Below, piece by piece: positions 35,746 to 43,788 of a stretch of 64,000 nucleotides of DNA. The notes under the pieces are model-generated. The model had not been told where the DNA came from. It ran no database searches and worked only from the letters and a program-made list of their open reading frames with translations. The DNA is from JAVDCA01 sp035293985 (GTDB lineage: Bacteria; Pseudomonadota; Alphaproteobacteria; Rhizobiales; Xanthobacteraceae), in NCBI GenBank assembly GCA_035293985.1, contig DATGLS010000015.1:200078-264077 (forward strand). Reading direction: 5' to 3'. The position numbers and the translations under genes are program-made. Every line of letters begins with the position of its first letter. Position 1 is the first letter of the stretch.

Positions 35746-35829
35746 CTACAGCCGGTCGCAGGCGACGACGTAGCCGACCGATAGGGCGAAGAAGGCGAGG
35801 CCAATCGCGAGCATGATGGCGTCCATCAT
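35746..35829 (-). CDS. Tiny membrane peptide upstream of kdpF
   Basis: A 27-residue ORF reading MMDAIMLAIGLAFFALSVGY then VVACDRL, with an upstream GGAG at 35830-35839. It is one hydrophobic helix ending in a CDRL tail, and its stop is nine bases from the kdpF start. Similar short ORFs with a hydrophobic helix and CDRL end precede kdpF in related bacteria (recalled, not verified). It may be an additional Kdp accessory peptide, or a leader whose translation controls kdpFABC. Confidence 0.65.
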   Translation of the reverse strand: MMDAIMLAIGLAFFALSVGYVVACDRL

Positions 35830-35914
35830 GGAATGCTCCATACGAATCGACGTGCGATCGCGTCGCCGGAAAATGGCGCGAGGTCGCGTAGGTTTTCGAG
35901 ATGAGGCGCGGGGC

Positions 35915-35936
35915 TTCCTTATAGGAATCCCATAAG
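35915..35936 (-). promoter_or_regulatory. Nested inverted repeats upstream of the kdp operon
   Basis: TTCCTTATAGGAA (35915-35927) is a five-base inverted repeat around three bases; a second pair, CTTAT at 918-922 and ATAAG at 932-936, overlaps it. The site lies about 85 to 105 bases upstream of the first kdp ORF. A KdpE operator is possible; it does not match the E. coli T-rich KdpE site, so this is an inference. Confidence 0.4.
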
Positions 35937-35961
35937 TGCGATGCCCGTTTGGGCCGGGCCC

Positions 35962-36735
35962 TTACACTGCCGTAAACCCGCCATCCACCAGCAGGTCCGA
36001 GCCGGTGACGAAGCTCGACGCATCGCTCGCCAGAAACACCGCGGCGCGCGCGATCTCGTCGGGCGCGGCGAGCCGGTCGAGCAGGTGCTTCGGCCCCAGC
36101 GCCGCCCGCGCAGCGGCCATGTCGCCGTAGCGATAGGTCATGCGCGGCGTCTCGACGGCGCCGGGCGAGATCGTGTTGACGCGGATCTTCTGCGCCGCGT
36201 GGTCGATCGCCATGCATTTGGCCAGCATCACCAGCGCGCCCTTGGTGGCGCAGTAGACCGCGCGCCCCGGCGCGCCGACGCGGGCGTGCTGCGAGGCGAG
36301 ATGAATGATGCTGCCACCGCCCGCCGCGATCATCGCCGGCAGCACGGCCTTGCTCATCAGGAACACCCCCGTGACGTTGATGGAAAAGACGCGGTCCCAT
36401 TCGGCGCGCGCATAGTCGAGCACGCTGCCGCTCGGGTCGGTCGCGACTGCCGCATTGACGAGAACGTGGATCGCGCCGAATGCATCGGCAACCGCCTTGG
36501 CGGCCGCCGTCGCGCTCGCCTCCTGGCTGACGTCGCAGGCAATCGGCACGGCCTTGCCGCCCGCGGCCGCGATTGCCTCTGATGTCTTGCGCGCCGCGCT
36601 CGCGTCGATGTCGGCGCAGCCGACCGGCGCACCGGCCTCGCCGAACGCGAGCGCGACGGCGCGGCCGATGCCCGAGGCGGCGCCGGTGACCAGCGCCGCC
36701 TTTCCTTGCAGCGAAAAGGTGTCGAGCACAGTCAT
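35962..36735 (-). CDS. SDR family oxidoreductase
   Basis: 257 residues, classical short-chain dehydrogenase. TGAASGIGRAVALAFGEAG is the cofactor motif near residue 18; DIDAS after strand 2 suggests NAD. The catalytic tetrad includes SIIHLASQ and YCATKGALVMLAK; RVNTISPGAVETPRM and FVTGSDLLVDGGFT complete the family core. Start ATG 36735; the frame is open to 36978 without conserved residues. The substrate is unknown. It is next to the kdp operon but on its own transcript. Confidence 0.87.
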   Translation of the reverse strand: MTVLDTFSLQGKAALVTGAASGIGRAVALAFGEAGAPVGCADIDASAARKTSEAIAAAGGKAVPIACDVSQEASATAAAKAVADAFGAIHVLVNAAVATDPSGSVLDYARAEWDRVFSINVTGVFLMSKAVLPAMIAAGGGSIIHLASQHARVGAPGRAVYCATKGALVMLAKCMAIDHAAQKIRVNTISPGAVETPRMTYRYGDMAAARAALGPKHLLDRLAAPDEIARAAVFLASDASSFVTGSDLLVDGGFTAV

Positions 36736-36846
36736 GTCCGGTCTCCTTCGACGCCGCGGGGGCTGCCCACCGGCCTCGCACCCGCCCCGATGCTGCTCTA
36801 TATTACGTCCAATACCGGCGAGATCGACAGATATGAGATTGGCCTG

Positions 36847-37626
36847 ATGGCAGCCCTGCGTATTGACGACGCTTGCGGCCGGATCGCTCGACGCTTGGCC
36901 ACGGCCGCCTTGCTCGCCCTCTTGTCGACGTCTGTGGTGCTGGCCGAGAAGCCAGCTTCGGCATCCCGTAGCGCTCATGACGCGAAGAGCACGGTGGCGA
37001 ATTCGGCCGGCGACGCCAGGCCCGCGATTTCACCGACCAGGCGACCCGACCCCGGCACGCAACATCATTTCGGGCCGCGTCCTGATGCGCGCGACCCCAA
37101 CGCAGATAAGGGCGATAAGACCAACAGGCTCGATAAGGCGCGCGAAGGCAACGACGACCGCGGTACGAAGCCAGGCGTCCAGCACGGCGACAAATCCGGC
37201 GACAGGCGCGTCGACACGGTCGACGTCGCTGTGCCCCGGCTCTCGCCCAGAGGCCAAGCGCGCGATCGCCTGTTCAAGAAAATCGAGGCAGTGCGGCTCG
37301 CGCCCATTCACCGTCCGCATCAGGCCGGCCCGATATCGCCGACCGGACCGGCGCGCAACGCAATCGGCGTGATCGCAGTCGATCCGCACGGCCGCACGAC
37401 CCACCTTGCGGCCGTCCCGGCAGCTCCCGGCCGTGGGACGATCGGGATCGCCAATCCGGCAGTCCGTTTGGTCCATGTGCCGCCGGCGCAGGACGTGCCC
37501 ACGCCGCCGCGCGGCCTCATCAACGGGACCATGGTGCGGCATGTGGGCACTGGCCCAGGCACGTTGGGCGGCCCCCCCAGAGTCGCGACCGGCATCAACG
37601 GGACGACGTTCAAGCTCAAGCACTGA
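36847..37626 (+). CDS. Secreted hypothetical protein rich in Pro, Asp, Lys and Arg
   Basis: 259 residues from ATG 36847. A signal peptide (LATAALLALLSTSVVLA) precedes a low-complexity region (DARDPNADKGDKTNRLDKA) and a second part with many Gly, Pro and Thr residues (HAPRNAIGVIAVDP-like ARNAIGVIAVDP, VPPAQDVPTPPRGLING). No family is recognised. Codon use looks normal for the window. It could be an exported structural or binding protein; nothing in its surroundings indicates more. Confidence 0.55.
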   Translation: MAALRIDDACGRIARRLATAALLALLSTSVVLAEKPASASRSAHDAKSTVANSAGDARPAISPTRRPDPGTQHHFGPRPDARDPNADKGDKTNRLDKAREGNDDRGTKPGVQHGDKSGDRRVDTVDVAVPRLSPRGQARDRLFKKIEAVRLAPIHRPHQAGPISPTGPARNAIGVIAVDPHGRTTHLAAVPAAPGRGTIGIANPAVRLVHVPPAQDVPTPPRGLINGTMVRHVGTGPGTLGGPPRVATGINGTTFKLKH

Positions 37627-37725
37627 CGTCGCGCGAGACTCGTTGCCCGCATACCTCGATCGGCGTTAGCCTCGCGGCCCAAATTTGCGCGCTACCAGGC
37701 GACGCAATGATCCGGGAGGGAGACG

Positions 37726-39150
37726 ATGCCCAAAGAAAAATTCGACCGGCGGACCGTTCTCGCCGCAACGACTGCGCTCGGTGCCGCCACCCTCATCCGG
37801 GCGCGAGCATCGGCGCAAACGAGTGCGTCGAGGGCGGGCGCGAGCCTCCCCTCGCGCCGGGAGTTCGTGGTGCGCGGCGCGCACGTGCTCTCGATGGACG
37901 AGCGGGTGGGGGACTTCCCCGCCGGCGACGTGCATGTGCGCGACGGCGCCATCGTCGCGGTCGGCGCGAGCGTCGCGGCGCCGGGCGCCGAGGTGATCGA
38001 CGGCAAGGGCATGATCTGCATGCCCGGCTTCGTCGACACCCATTGGCACCACTGGACCACCTTCCTGCGCCCGGTGCTGCGTGCCGACGATCCGAAGAAA
38101 ACCTATTTCCCGGTCACCTTCGCGCTCGGCCTGCACTACACGCCGCAGGACAGCTATCGCAGCGTGCGGCTGAGCCTTGCCCAGGCGCTCGCGGCCGGCG
38201 TCACCACGACGCACAACTGGGCGCACAATGTGCGCAGCCCCGCCCACGCGGATGCCGAGGTCCGGGCCATGCGCGAGAGCGGCCTGCGCGGCCGCTTCGC
38301 CTATGGCTGCCCGCTCGGAATGCCCAACGACAAGCCGATGGATCTCGCCGACCTCGCGCGCATGAAGCACGATCTCGCTGGCGACGACATGCTCACGCTC
38401 GGCATCTGCTCGCGCAATGTCGACGGCTCGACCGGCGGCACGCGCGGCGCGATCGACGCCGCCATGGCCAAGAGGGAGTGGGACGCGGTGCGCGCGCTCG
38501 GCCTGCCGATCACGCTGCACACGTCGGGCTCGGGCGCGATCCAGCTGCTCAATGGCGCGAGCCTGCTCGGGCCGGACCTGCAGCTCGTCCATCCGCTCAA
38601 CACGGAAGCGGCCGACTGGGAGGCGCTGGCGAAGCATGGCGCGCATTACAGCACCTCGCCGCTCGGCGAGGCGGCGCGCAGCGGCGAGATGCAGTTCATC
38701 GAGATGATGCAGGCGGGCGTGCCGGTCAGCATCTCGATCGACAATGTCACCGCCGAGCATTGCGACATGTTCGCCTGCATGCATATGCTGCAGGCGGTCA
38801 ACCGCCATCGCACCGGCGGCAAGTTCAAGCTCACCACCCGCAAGCTGGTCCAGATGGCGACCCTCGGCGGCGCCGAGGACCTCGGCCTTGCCGAGAAGAC
38901 CGGCTCGCTCACGCCGGGCAAGCGCGCGGATCTCATCCTGGTGCGCACCGACGCGCCGCATCTCGGCGAGATCGGCGATCCCTATGACGCGCTGGTGCAG
39001 CTCGCGGCGCCCTCCGACGTCGACACCGTGGTGGTGGATGGTCGGATCCTGCGTCGCAAGAGTGAGTTCACGACGCTCGACTATCCCGAGCTGCTCGCCG
39101 CCGCGGCGCAATCGGTCGAGACGCTCAAGGCGAGCGCCAAATGGACGTGA
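37726..39150 (+). CDS. Tat-exported amidohydrolase family protein
   Basis: 474 residues. A twin-arginine signal (FDRRTVLAATTALGAATLIR) indicates periplasmic export. The amidohydrolase/ATZ-TRZ core shows the metal motif FVDTHWHHWTTFL (HxH at 106 and 108), THNWAHN, GLPITLHTSGSG (His), LVHPLN and the terminal VSISIDNVTAEH (Asp). The C-terminus TPGKRADLILVRTDA is the composite-domain part. Metal ligands look intact. Substrates of this clan include hydantoins, triazines and adenosine-like compounds; none can be chosen. Confidence 0.85.
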   Translation: MPKEKFDRRTVLAATTALGAATLIRARASAQTSASRAGASLPSRREFVVRGAHVLSMDERVGDFPAGDVHVRDGAIVAVGASVAAPGAEVIDGKGMICMPGFVDTHWHHWTTFLRPVLRADDPKKTYFPVTFALGLHYTPQDSYRSVRLSLAQALAAGVTTTHNWAHNVRSPAHADAEVRAMRESGLRGRFAYGCPLGMPNDKPMDLADLARMKHDLAGDDMLTLGICSRNVDGSTGGTRGAIDAAMAKREWDAVRALGLPITLHTSGSGAIQLLNGASLLGPDLQLVHPLNTEAADWEALAKHGAHYSTSPLGEAARSGEMQFIEMMQAGVPVSISIDNVTAEHCDMFACMHMLQAVNRHRTGGKFKLTTRKLVQMATLGGAEDLGLAEKTGSLTPGKRADLILVRTDAPHLGEIGDPYDALVQLAAPSDVDTVVVDGRILRRKSEFTTLDYPELLAAAAQSVETLKASAKWT

Positions 39151-39219
39151 GGCCGCGGCTTGCAACGACCGCTGACCACGGCGGGAATAGACCCTCACCG
39201 ACAAGGAGAAAGGGCGCAG

Positions 39220-39747
39220 TTAGATCTCCTTGTACATATATGTGGTCGCGTGCTTGGCGCGGCCGTCCGGATCGAAGGCGTAGTTCGGGATCACGCCGGC
39301 GCGCTGGAAGCCAACCGAGGCGTAGAGCGTCTCGGCCTTGTCGCCGGTGCGGGTGTCGAGCGTGATCAGCGTCTTGCCGAGCGACTTCGCGTGCGCCTCG
39401 AGCGCCAGCATCAGGGCGCGTCCGACGCCTTTGCGGCGGGCGCGCGAATGCACGACCATTTTTGCGACCTCGCAGCGATGCGGCTGATTGGGCCGCAGGC
39501 CGATATCCATCTGCACCGTGCCGACGACGGCGCCGTCGAGATAGGCGACGAACAGCACCCGGGCGCCGCGCGCGACGTCGGGAAACACCTCGTCGACCCA
39601 GAAGCGCCAGCCGTCGTCGAGCGAGTAGGGCTGCATGAAGCTGATCGCGGCGCCGCCGTTGACGCCGTCCGCCATGATCTCGGCGAGGCTCTTCGCCACC
39701 GCGTCGAAATCCTGCGGCGCGACCACGTTGATGCGGATGTTGTCCAT
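39220..39747 (-). CDS. GNAT family N-acetyltransferase
   Basis: 175 residues with the acetyl-CoA motif MVVHSRARRKGVGRALMLAL (R-x-x-G-x-G). GTVQMDIGLRPNQPHR before it and ITLDTRTGDKAETLYASVGF after it complete the fold. The acceptor is unknown. It starts 12 bases downstream of the XRE-cupin gene on the same strand, making a probable two-gene unit whose regulator may control the acetyltransferase. Confidence 0.88.
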   Translation of the reverse strand: MDNIRINVVAPQDFDAVAKSLAEIMADGVNGGAAISFMQPYSLDDGWRFWVDEVFPDVARGARVLFVAYLDGAVVGTVQMDIGLRPNQPHRCEVAKMVVHSRARRKGVGRALMLALEAHAKSLGKTLITLDTRTGDKAETLYASVGFQRAGVIPNYAFDPDGRAKHATTYMYKEI

Positions 39748-39758
39748 GGGCTTTGCCT

Positions 39759-40319
39759 CTAGGCGAGCACGATCAGGTAGGACGCCGCCGACCGGCGCGT
39801 CTCGAAACGGGTTGCGCCGAATAGCCGATAGCGCAGGCAGTCGCCTTCCTTCAGCGAATGGATCTCGCCCTCGACCGTGACGCTCAGCGCGCCCTTGAGC
39901 ATGATGAGGTGATGCTCGAGCCCGGCGACCGACGCCTTCTCGTAGGCGATCGACTGGTTGGCGGCGAGCTCGCAGCGGATGATCTCGACCGACAGCGCGC
40001 CGCTCGGCGGCGAGACGATGTGCCGGGTGAAGCCGTGCGAGCGATCCTGCCAGATGCTCTGCTCGGCGCGCGCGATCAGCGCCTGAAACGGCCGCTCCGC
40101 GGGCGCGAGAATGCGCGAGATCGTCATCGCATAGGCGGACGCAAGCGCGCCCAGCGTCTCCGCCGTCGGGCTGACCTCGCCGTTCTCGATGCGCGAGAGG
40201 GTGGCGCGGCTCACCCCGCTGCGTGCGGCGAGTTCCTGCAGCGACAGGTTTTTGGCGACGCGAAGCTCCCTGAGCCGAGAGGCCAGCCGGTCGGCCGAAC
40301 CATCTGTGTTATCTTCCAT
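39759..40319 (-). CDS. XRE-family transcriptional regulator with C-terminal cupin domain
   Basis: 186 residues. The helix-turn-helix is RVAKNLSLQELAARSGVSRA with LSRIENGEVSPTAETLGALA; the cupin barrel includes SIAYEKASVAGLEHHLIMLK and LSVTVEGEIHSLKEGDCLRY. Such regulators sense small ligands through the cupin domain. The gene is the upstream partner of a GNAT acetyltransferase. Start ATG 40319 is a few bases from AT-rich DNA that could be the promoter. Confidence 0.88.
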   Translation of the reverse strand: MEDNTDGSADRLASRLRELRVAKNLSLQELAARSGVSRATLSRIENGEVSPTAETLGALASAYAMTISRILAPAERPFQALIARAEQSIWQDRSHGFTRHIVSPPSGALSVEIIRCELAANQSIAYEKASVAGLEHHLIMLKGALSVTVEGEIHSLKEGDCLRYRLFGATRFETRRSAASYLIVLA

Positions 40320-40421
40320 AAATGAAATTTATTCCCAAAAATGAAATGATGTCAATCCGAGGGCCGGAGCACCGAAGCCGTTGCTCGCTGCGGTCATTCC
40401 CGGCTACTGCCTCGGCCTCTC

Positions 40422-41423
40422 ATGTCACTCTACGGATCCGTCGCGCGCCCGCTTCTGTTTCGTCTGTCCCCCGACAGCAGCCATGCGCTTGCGCACGCGG
40501 CGCTTCGCGTTGCGGCGCCGTGGCGGGCCGCGTCGGCGCTCGGCGGCTGGCGGAACGACGACCCGCGCCTGCGCGTGCGGTTCGCCGGCCTCGATCTGCC
40601 GAACCCGGTCGGGCTCGCGGCCGGCTTCGACAAGAATTGCGAATTGATCGATGCGCTCGACTGTTTCGGTTTCGGCTTCCTCACCGTCGGCTCGATCATG
40701 CCGGCGCCGCGCCACGGCAATCCGTTTCCGCGGCTGGTACGCTATCGCGAGACGCAGTCGCTCGCCGACGCGATGGGCGTGCCGAGCCACGGACGGGATT
40801 ATTGCGTGGCGCGCCTGCGCGCCCGCCGACACACCAGGACGCCGCTCGTTGCCAATATCGGCGGCTTCACGGCGGCCGAGATCGCCGCGAGCTTCCTTGC
40901 GGTCGAACCTTACGTCGACGCTGTCGAGATCAGCCTGATGTGCCCGAACGTGCAGCCGGGCGAGCGGTTCGACGACCTCGCGCTGTTGCGCGAGGTCCTC
41001 GCCCGCATCGAGGCGCGACGCAAGCCTGCGATCGTCCGCGTGCCGAACGATACGGCGGTCGTGCCGGATCGTCTGGCCGAATTGATCGAGCGCTGCGTCG
41101 CGGCGGGTGTCGCCGGCCTCAAGATCGCGGGCGGAAAGCCGGTGGCGGACCCTCGGCTCGGCGTGAAGCAGGGCACCCTGCACGGCCGCGCGATCTTCGA
41201 GCGCGCCATCGCCAATGTCGAGCGCGCCGCGAAGATCGCGCGCGGCCGCATTCCGATCAAAGGCAACGGCGGGGTGAGCACGGGCGCGGCTGCGCTCGCC
41301 ATGCTGCGTGCCGGTGCGGCCTGCGTCGATATCTATTCGGCCTTCATCTACCGCGGATGGAGCGTCGCGCGCGACATCAACCGCGAGCTGCTCGCGGCGC
41401 GCGCCGGGGCGGAAAGGGCATAG
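40422..41423 (+). CDS. Dihydroorotate-dehydrogenase-like FMN protein (divergent)
   Basis: 333 residues. The N-terminus (YGSVARPLLFRLSPDSSHAL) and GLAAGFDKNCELIDALDCFG resemble quinone-linked class 2 PyrD. However, the substrate loop reads QSLADAMGVPSHG instead of the usual N-R-M-G-F-N-N, the FMN loop reads NIGG instead of NIGKN, and the active-site loop ISLMCPNV carries Cys where class 2 has Ser. FMN-binding IPIKGNGGVSTG remains. The gene is probably not the housekeeping PyrD; the altered substrate residues suggest a different acceptor or loss of specificity. Start ATG 40422. Confidence 0.75.
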   Translation: MSLYGSVARPLLFRLSPDSSHALAHAALRVAAPWRAASALGGWRNDDPRLRVRFAGLDLPNPVGLAAGFDKNCELIDALDCFGFGFLTVGSIMPAPRHGNPFPRLVRYRETQSLADAMGVPSHGRDYCVARLRARRHTRTPLVANIGGFTAAEIAASFLAVEPYVDAVEISLMCPNVQPGERFDDLALLREVLARIEARRKPAIVRVPNDTAVVPDRLAELIERCVAAGVAGLKIAGGKPVADPRLGVKQGTLHGRAIFERAIANVERAAKIARGRIPIKGNGGVSTGAAALAMLRAGAACVDIYSAFIYRGWSVARDINRELLAARAGAERA

Positions 41424-41589
41424 GGGAGCCCTGTGGATGAGCCACCCTGAGCCGGAGGCGCGGACGCGGCAGGGTCTCCGGTTTGTCGCGCAATCGCGCC
41501 GTCCGCGTAGACGTTTTCCCGGGCGGCAGCGACATGCCTGTATTTTTCGCTGCGTGTAGCGCGTGCGCAACAGCGCGCGGCGACAAAGC

Positions 41590-42300
41590 GGACTATCCTT
41601 GCCGCCGAAATGGGGCAGGGCTGGGCTACCTGCCGCGGCCCGACCTGCTCCTCTATGCCACCGGCGGACCCGCCTGGTCCCGCTCCGACCTAGGCCAGTC
41701 GACGAACGAGACCGCTGCGCCGGCATCGACTGTGAGCATCGCCGGGCCGAACTATCGCTTCGGGTGGGTCGTGGGCGCCGGCGGCGGATGCGGCTCGCCG
41801 ATAACCATTGGCTCGCCCGCCTCGAATATCTGCATTACGATTTCAGCGACGCCGGCAGCGCGATCTCCACCAGCAGCGCCGGGGGGGCGCTTGTCCTCAC
41901 CTCCGGGGACCTCACGGTCGATGTCGTCCGCGCCGGCCTGAGCTATAAGTTCGGCGGCCCGACGCCGGCGGCGACCTCAGCCTACGGGGCCGCTTACGAT
42001 TGGGCCTCACCGGCGGCGTGCCGACGCCTTGGGGTTGCACCGGTCTCTACGCCGGCGTGTACGCGGCTACGGCTCCCTGCATGACGCGATCACGCTTTTT
42101 CGGATTTCCGGCATCAACGGGGAGGGCGGCTTCGGCGGATTCCAGGCGGGCGCCAACTGGCAGCGGGGCGCACTGGTCGGCGGCCTCGAGATCGACTCTC
42201 GAGCAGACATCCACCGTGGGGGCACCTCGACATTTGCATTCGACGGTCGCCTGTCCGCCGAGGTCATCCGCGCCGGCCTGAGCTACAGATCGACTAGACC
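41590..42300 (+). pseudogene. Decayed outer-membrane beta-barrel (Omp31-like) genes, two fragments
   Basis: Pieces of outer-membrane barrel proteins lie in different frames. Fragment 1 begins near 41600 (GYLPRPDLLLYATGGPAWSR, then YRFGWVVGAG) and after a frameshift near 41790 continues as HWLARLEYLHYDFSDAGSA and DVVRAGLSYKFGG. Fragment 2 starts near 41990 (AYDW), shifts frame and reads FGGFQAGANWQRGALVGGLE and ends AEVIRAGLSYRS near 42290. Signal peptide and continuous frame are missing. It looks like two tandem paralogues eroded by frameshifts and deletion. The flanking 41424-41589 and 42301-42570 stretches hold nothing else recognisable. Confidence 0.72.
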
Positions 42301-42570
42301 AAGGCGACCGGGAGGCGATCAGAGGTGGCTCGTCCTCGGCGAGACGCCGTGTGGAGGTAATTCCGGGAGGGGCGGGGGCTCGAAGGCCGCGGGCATCGAG
42401 CTGCGGATACGCCAACTGAAGTGACCCGCACGGTGCCTGCGCGACCAGGCATCGTCCCCGTCGGTATAAAGAGTAAGCAATCCTGGTTGAGGAAGGGTTT
42501 AGACCCGTTCGCTGAGATTCGCATTTATCGCCAGGGTGAACACCCCGCGGCGGGCCGGCACCTGCAGCAA

Positions 42571-43254
42571 TCAATCGCCCCCGGGCGCCACCGCCTCGGC
42601 GCGGAAATCGCCGTCCGCGCGCCCACCCTTCATCAGGTTCGGGTAGTCGCGGCGGAAGTCCGTCTGAATGGCCTCGAACGGCACGTCCGCGAAGGTGCCG
42701 CGGTCGCGCAGGTACTGCATGTGCCGCCGGCCGCTGCGGTCGAATGGATGGAACAGCGAGTCGTTGCGCCCATCGAACGCGAGCGTATCGATGCCGACCC
42801 GCTCGCACAGCGCGCGGTCGAACGCCGGCGTCGCCTTGACCCAGTTCCCCTCGATGAAGATGTCCGCATAGGAGTGCCAAGTGAACACGTCGGTGCCGAT
42901 CAGCCGGTAGAGCCGCGGCGAGGTGAGGTGGTTGCGCACGTCCGCATAGCCGACGCGCGCCGGCACCCCGATGGCGCGCGCCGTCGCCGCGAGCAGCGCG
43001 GCCTTGCCGACGCAGAAGCCGCGCCCTGCCGCCAGCACCGCGCTCGCGCGGTAGCTCGCCGGATCGGTGAAATCGACGTAGGGGTCGTACGTGACGGTGT
43101 CGCGGATCGTGCCGTAAAGACGAAGGATAGCGTCGCGCGGATCGGCGGCACCAGCAGTGGTGCGCTGCGCCAACGCGACGATCGCCGGCGCGCCGCTGTC
43201 GACGAAGGCGCCCGGCGCGAGGAATGGGGAGATCGGCGCGGTCACATCTTGCAT
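42571..43254 (-). CDS. Transglutaminase-like domain protein
   Basis: 227 residues. The papain-like transglutaminase core has the nucleophile Cys in AAGRGFCVGKAALLAA, the His in DVFTWHSYADIFIEG and the Asp in KATPAFDRAL. It therefore has a complete catalytic triad. Prokaryotic members are mostly proteases or peptidoglycan-linked amidases rather than cross-linkers. No signal peptide is seen, so it is probably cytoplasmic. Start ATG 43254; a tRNA-Ser gene lies just upstream on the same strand. Confidence 0.85.
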   Translation of the reverse strand: MQDVTAPISPFLAPGAFVDSGAPAIVALAQRTTAGAADPRDAILRLYGTIRDTVTYDPYVDFTDPASYRASAVLAAGRGFCVGKAALLAATARAIGVPARVGYADVRNHLTSPRLYRLIGTDVFTWHSYADIFIEGNWVKATPAFDRALCERVGIDTLAFDGRNDSLFHPFDRSGRRHMQYLRDRGTFADVPFEAIQTDFRRDYPNLMKGGRADGDFRAEAVAPGGD

Positions 43255-43294
43255 TTCACCTCAACCGCCGCTCTAGGCGGCTCCCGGCGAGAAC

Positions 43295-43385
43295 TGGCGG
43301 AAAGGGTGGGATTCGAACCCACGAGGGAGCGGAACCCCCTGCCGGTTTTCAAGACCGGTGCCTTAAACCACTCGGCCACCTTTCC
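43295..43385 (-). tRNA. tRNA-Ser (anticodon UGA)
   Basis: Read on the minus strand the gene starts GGAAAGGTGGCCGAGTGG and ends with GGAAAGG-complementary CCTTTCC, a discriminator G and an encoded CCA at 43295-43297. The anticodon loop is CTTGAAA, giving anticodon TGA. The T-arm GGGTTCGAATCCC is perfect, and the long variable arm (GGGGGTTCCGCTCCC) is the class II feature of serine tRNAs. It reads UCA and other UCN codons. Confidence 0.96.
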
Positions 43386-43513
43386 GCACGCGCAAGGTCA
43401 GTCACTTAGCACGCGCTGCGCATAGAACAACCCAGCGACGCCACCGTCTACATCACGCTCGGGTGCTCTAGGCGAAGCGAAAGCGCAGCATGAGCGCCGA
43501 GGGAAATCCTGAA

Positions 43514-43738
43514 TCAGGAACGACACTGCAGCAGCTCGCGCCGCAATCGGTCCCGGTGGGCAATGTGCTGCGCCAGCAATTCCTCGAACTGGACCAGCAG
43601 CGCGCGGCCGATGACTGCGCCGTGCCCCCCGGGCTCCAGCCCGCGCAGCAGCTCGCGCTGCCGGGCCACCAGCCGCTCGCCATCGGCGACATGTCGATCA
43701 ACCATGGCCAGATGTGCCTCGATGATGGTCCGGTCCAT
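43514..43738 (-). CDS. Small hypothetical helical protein
   Basis: 74 residues from ATG 43738 (MDRTIIEAHLAMVDRHVADG). The whole sequence is amphipathic helix with many Arg, Glu and Leu (LVARQRELLRGLEPGGHGAV, then ALLVQFEELLAQHIAHRDRL). Similar small proteins occur in Bradyrhizobium relatives (recalled); no function is known. The frame runs open beyond the ATG, but that part overlaps the permease gene and is not conserved-looking. It lies downstream of the KimA-like gene on the same strand, 50 bases away. Confidence 0.6.
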   Translation of the reverse strand: MDRTIIEAHLAMVDRHVADGERLVARQRELLRGLEPGGHGAVIGRALLVQFEELLAQHIAHRDRLRRELLQCRS

Positions 43739-43788
43739 TGTCGTCGCTCGTCGCTGTTGGCCGACGGCGGTCGCGCTGATACGCTCGT

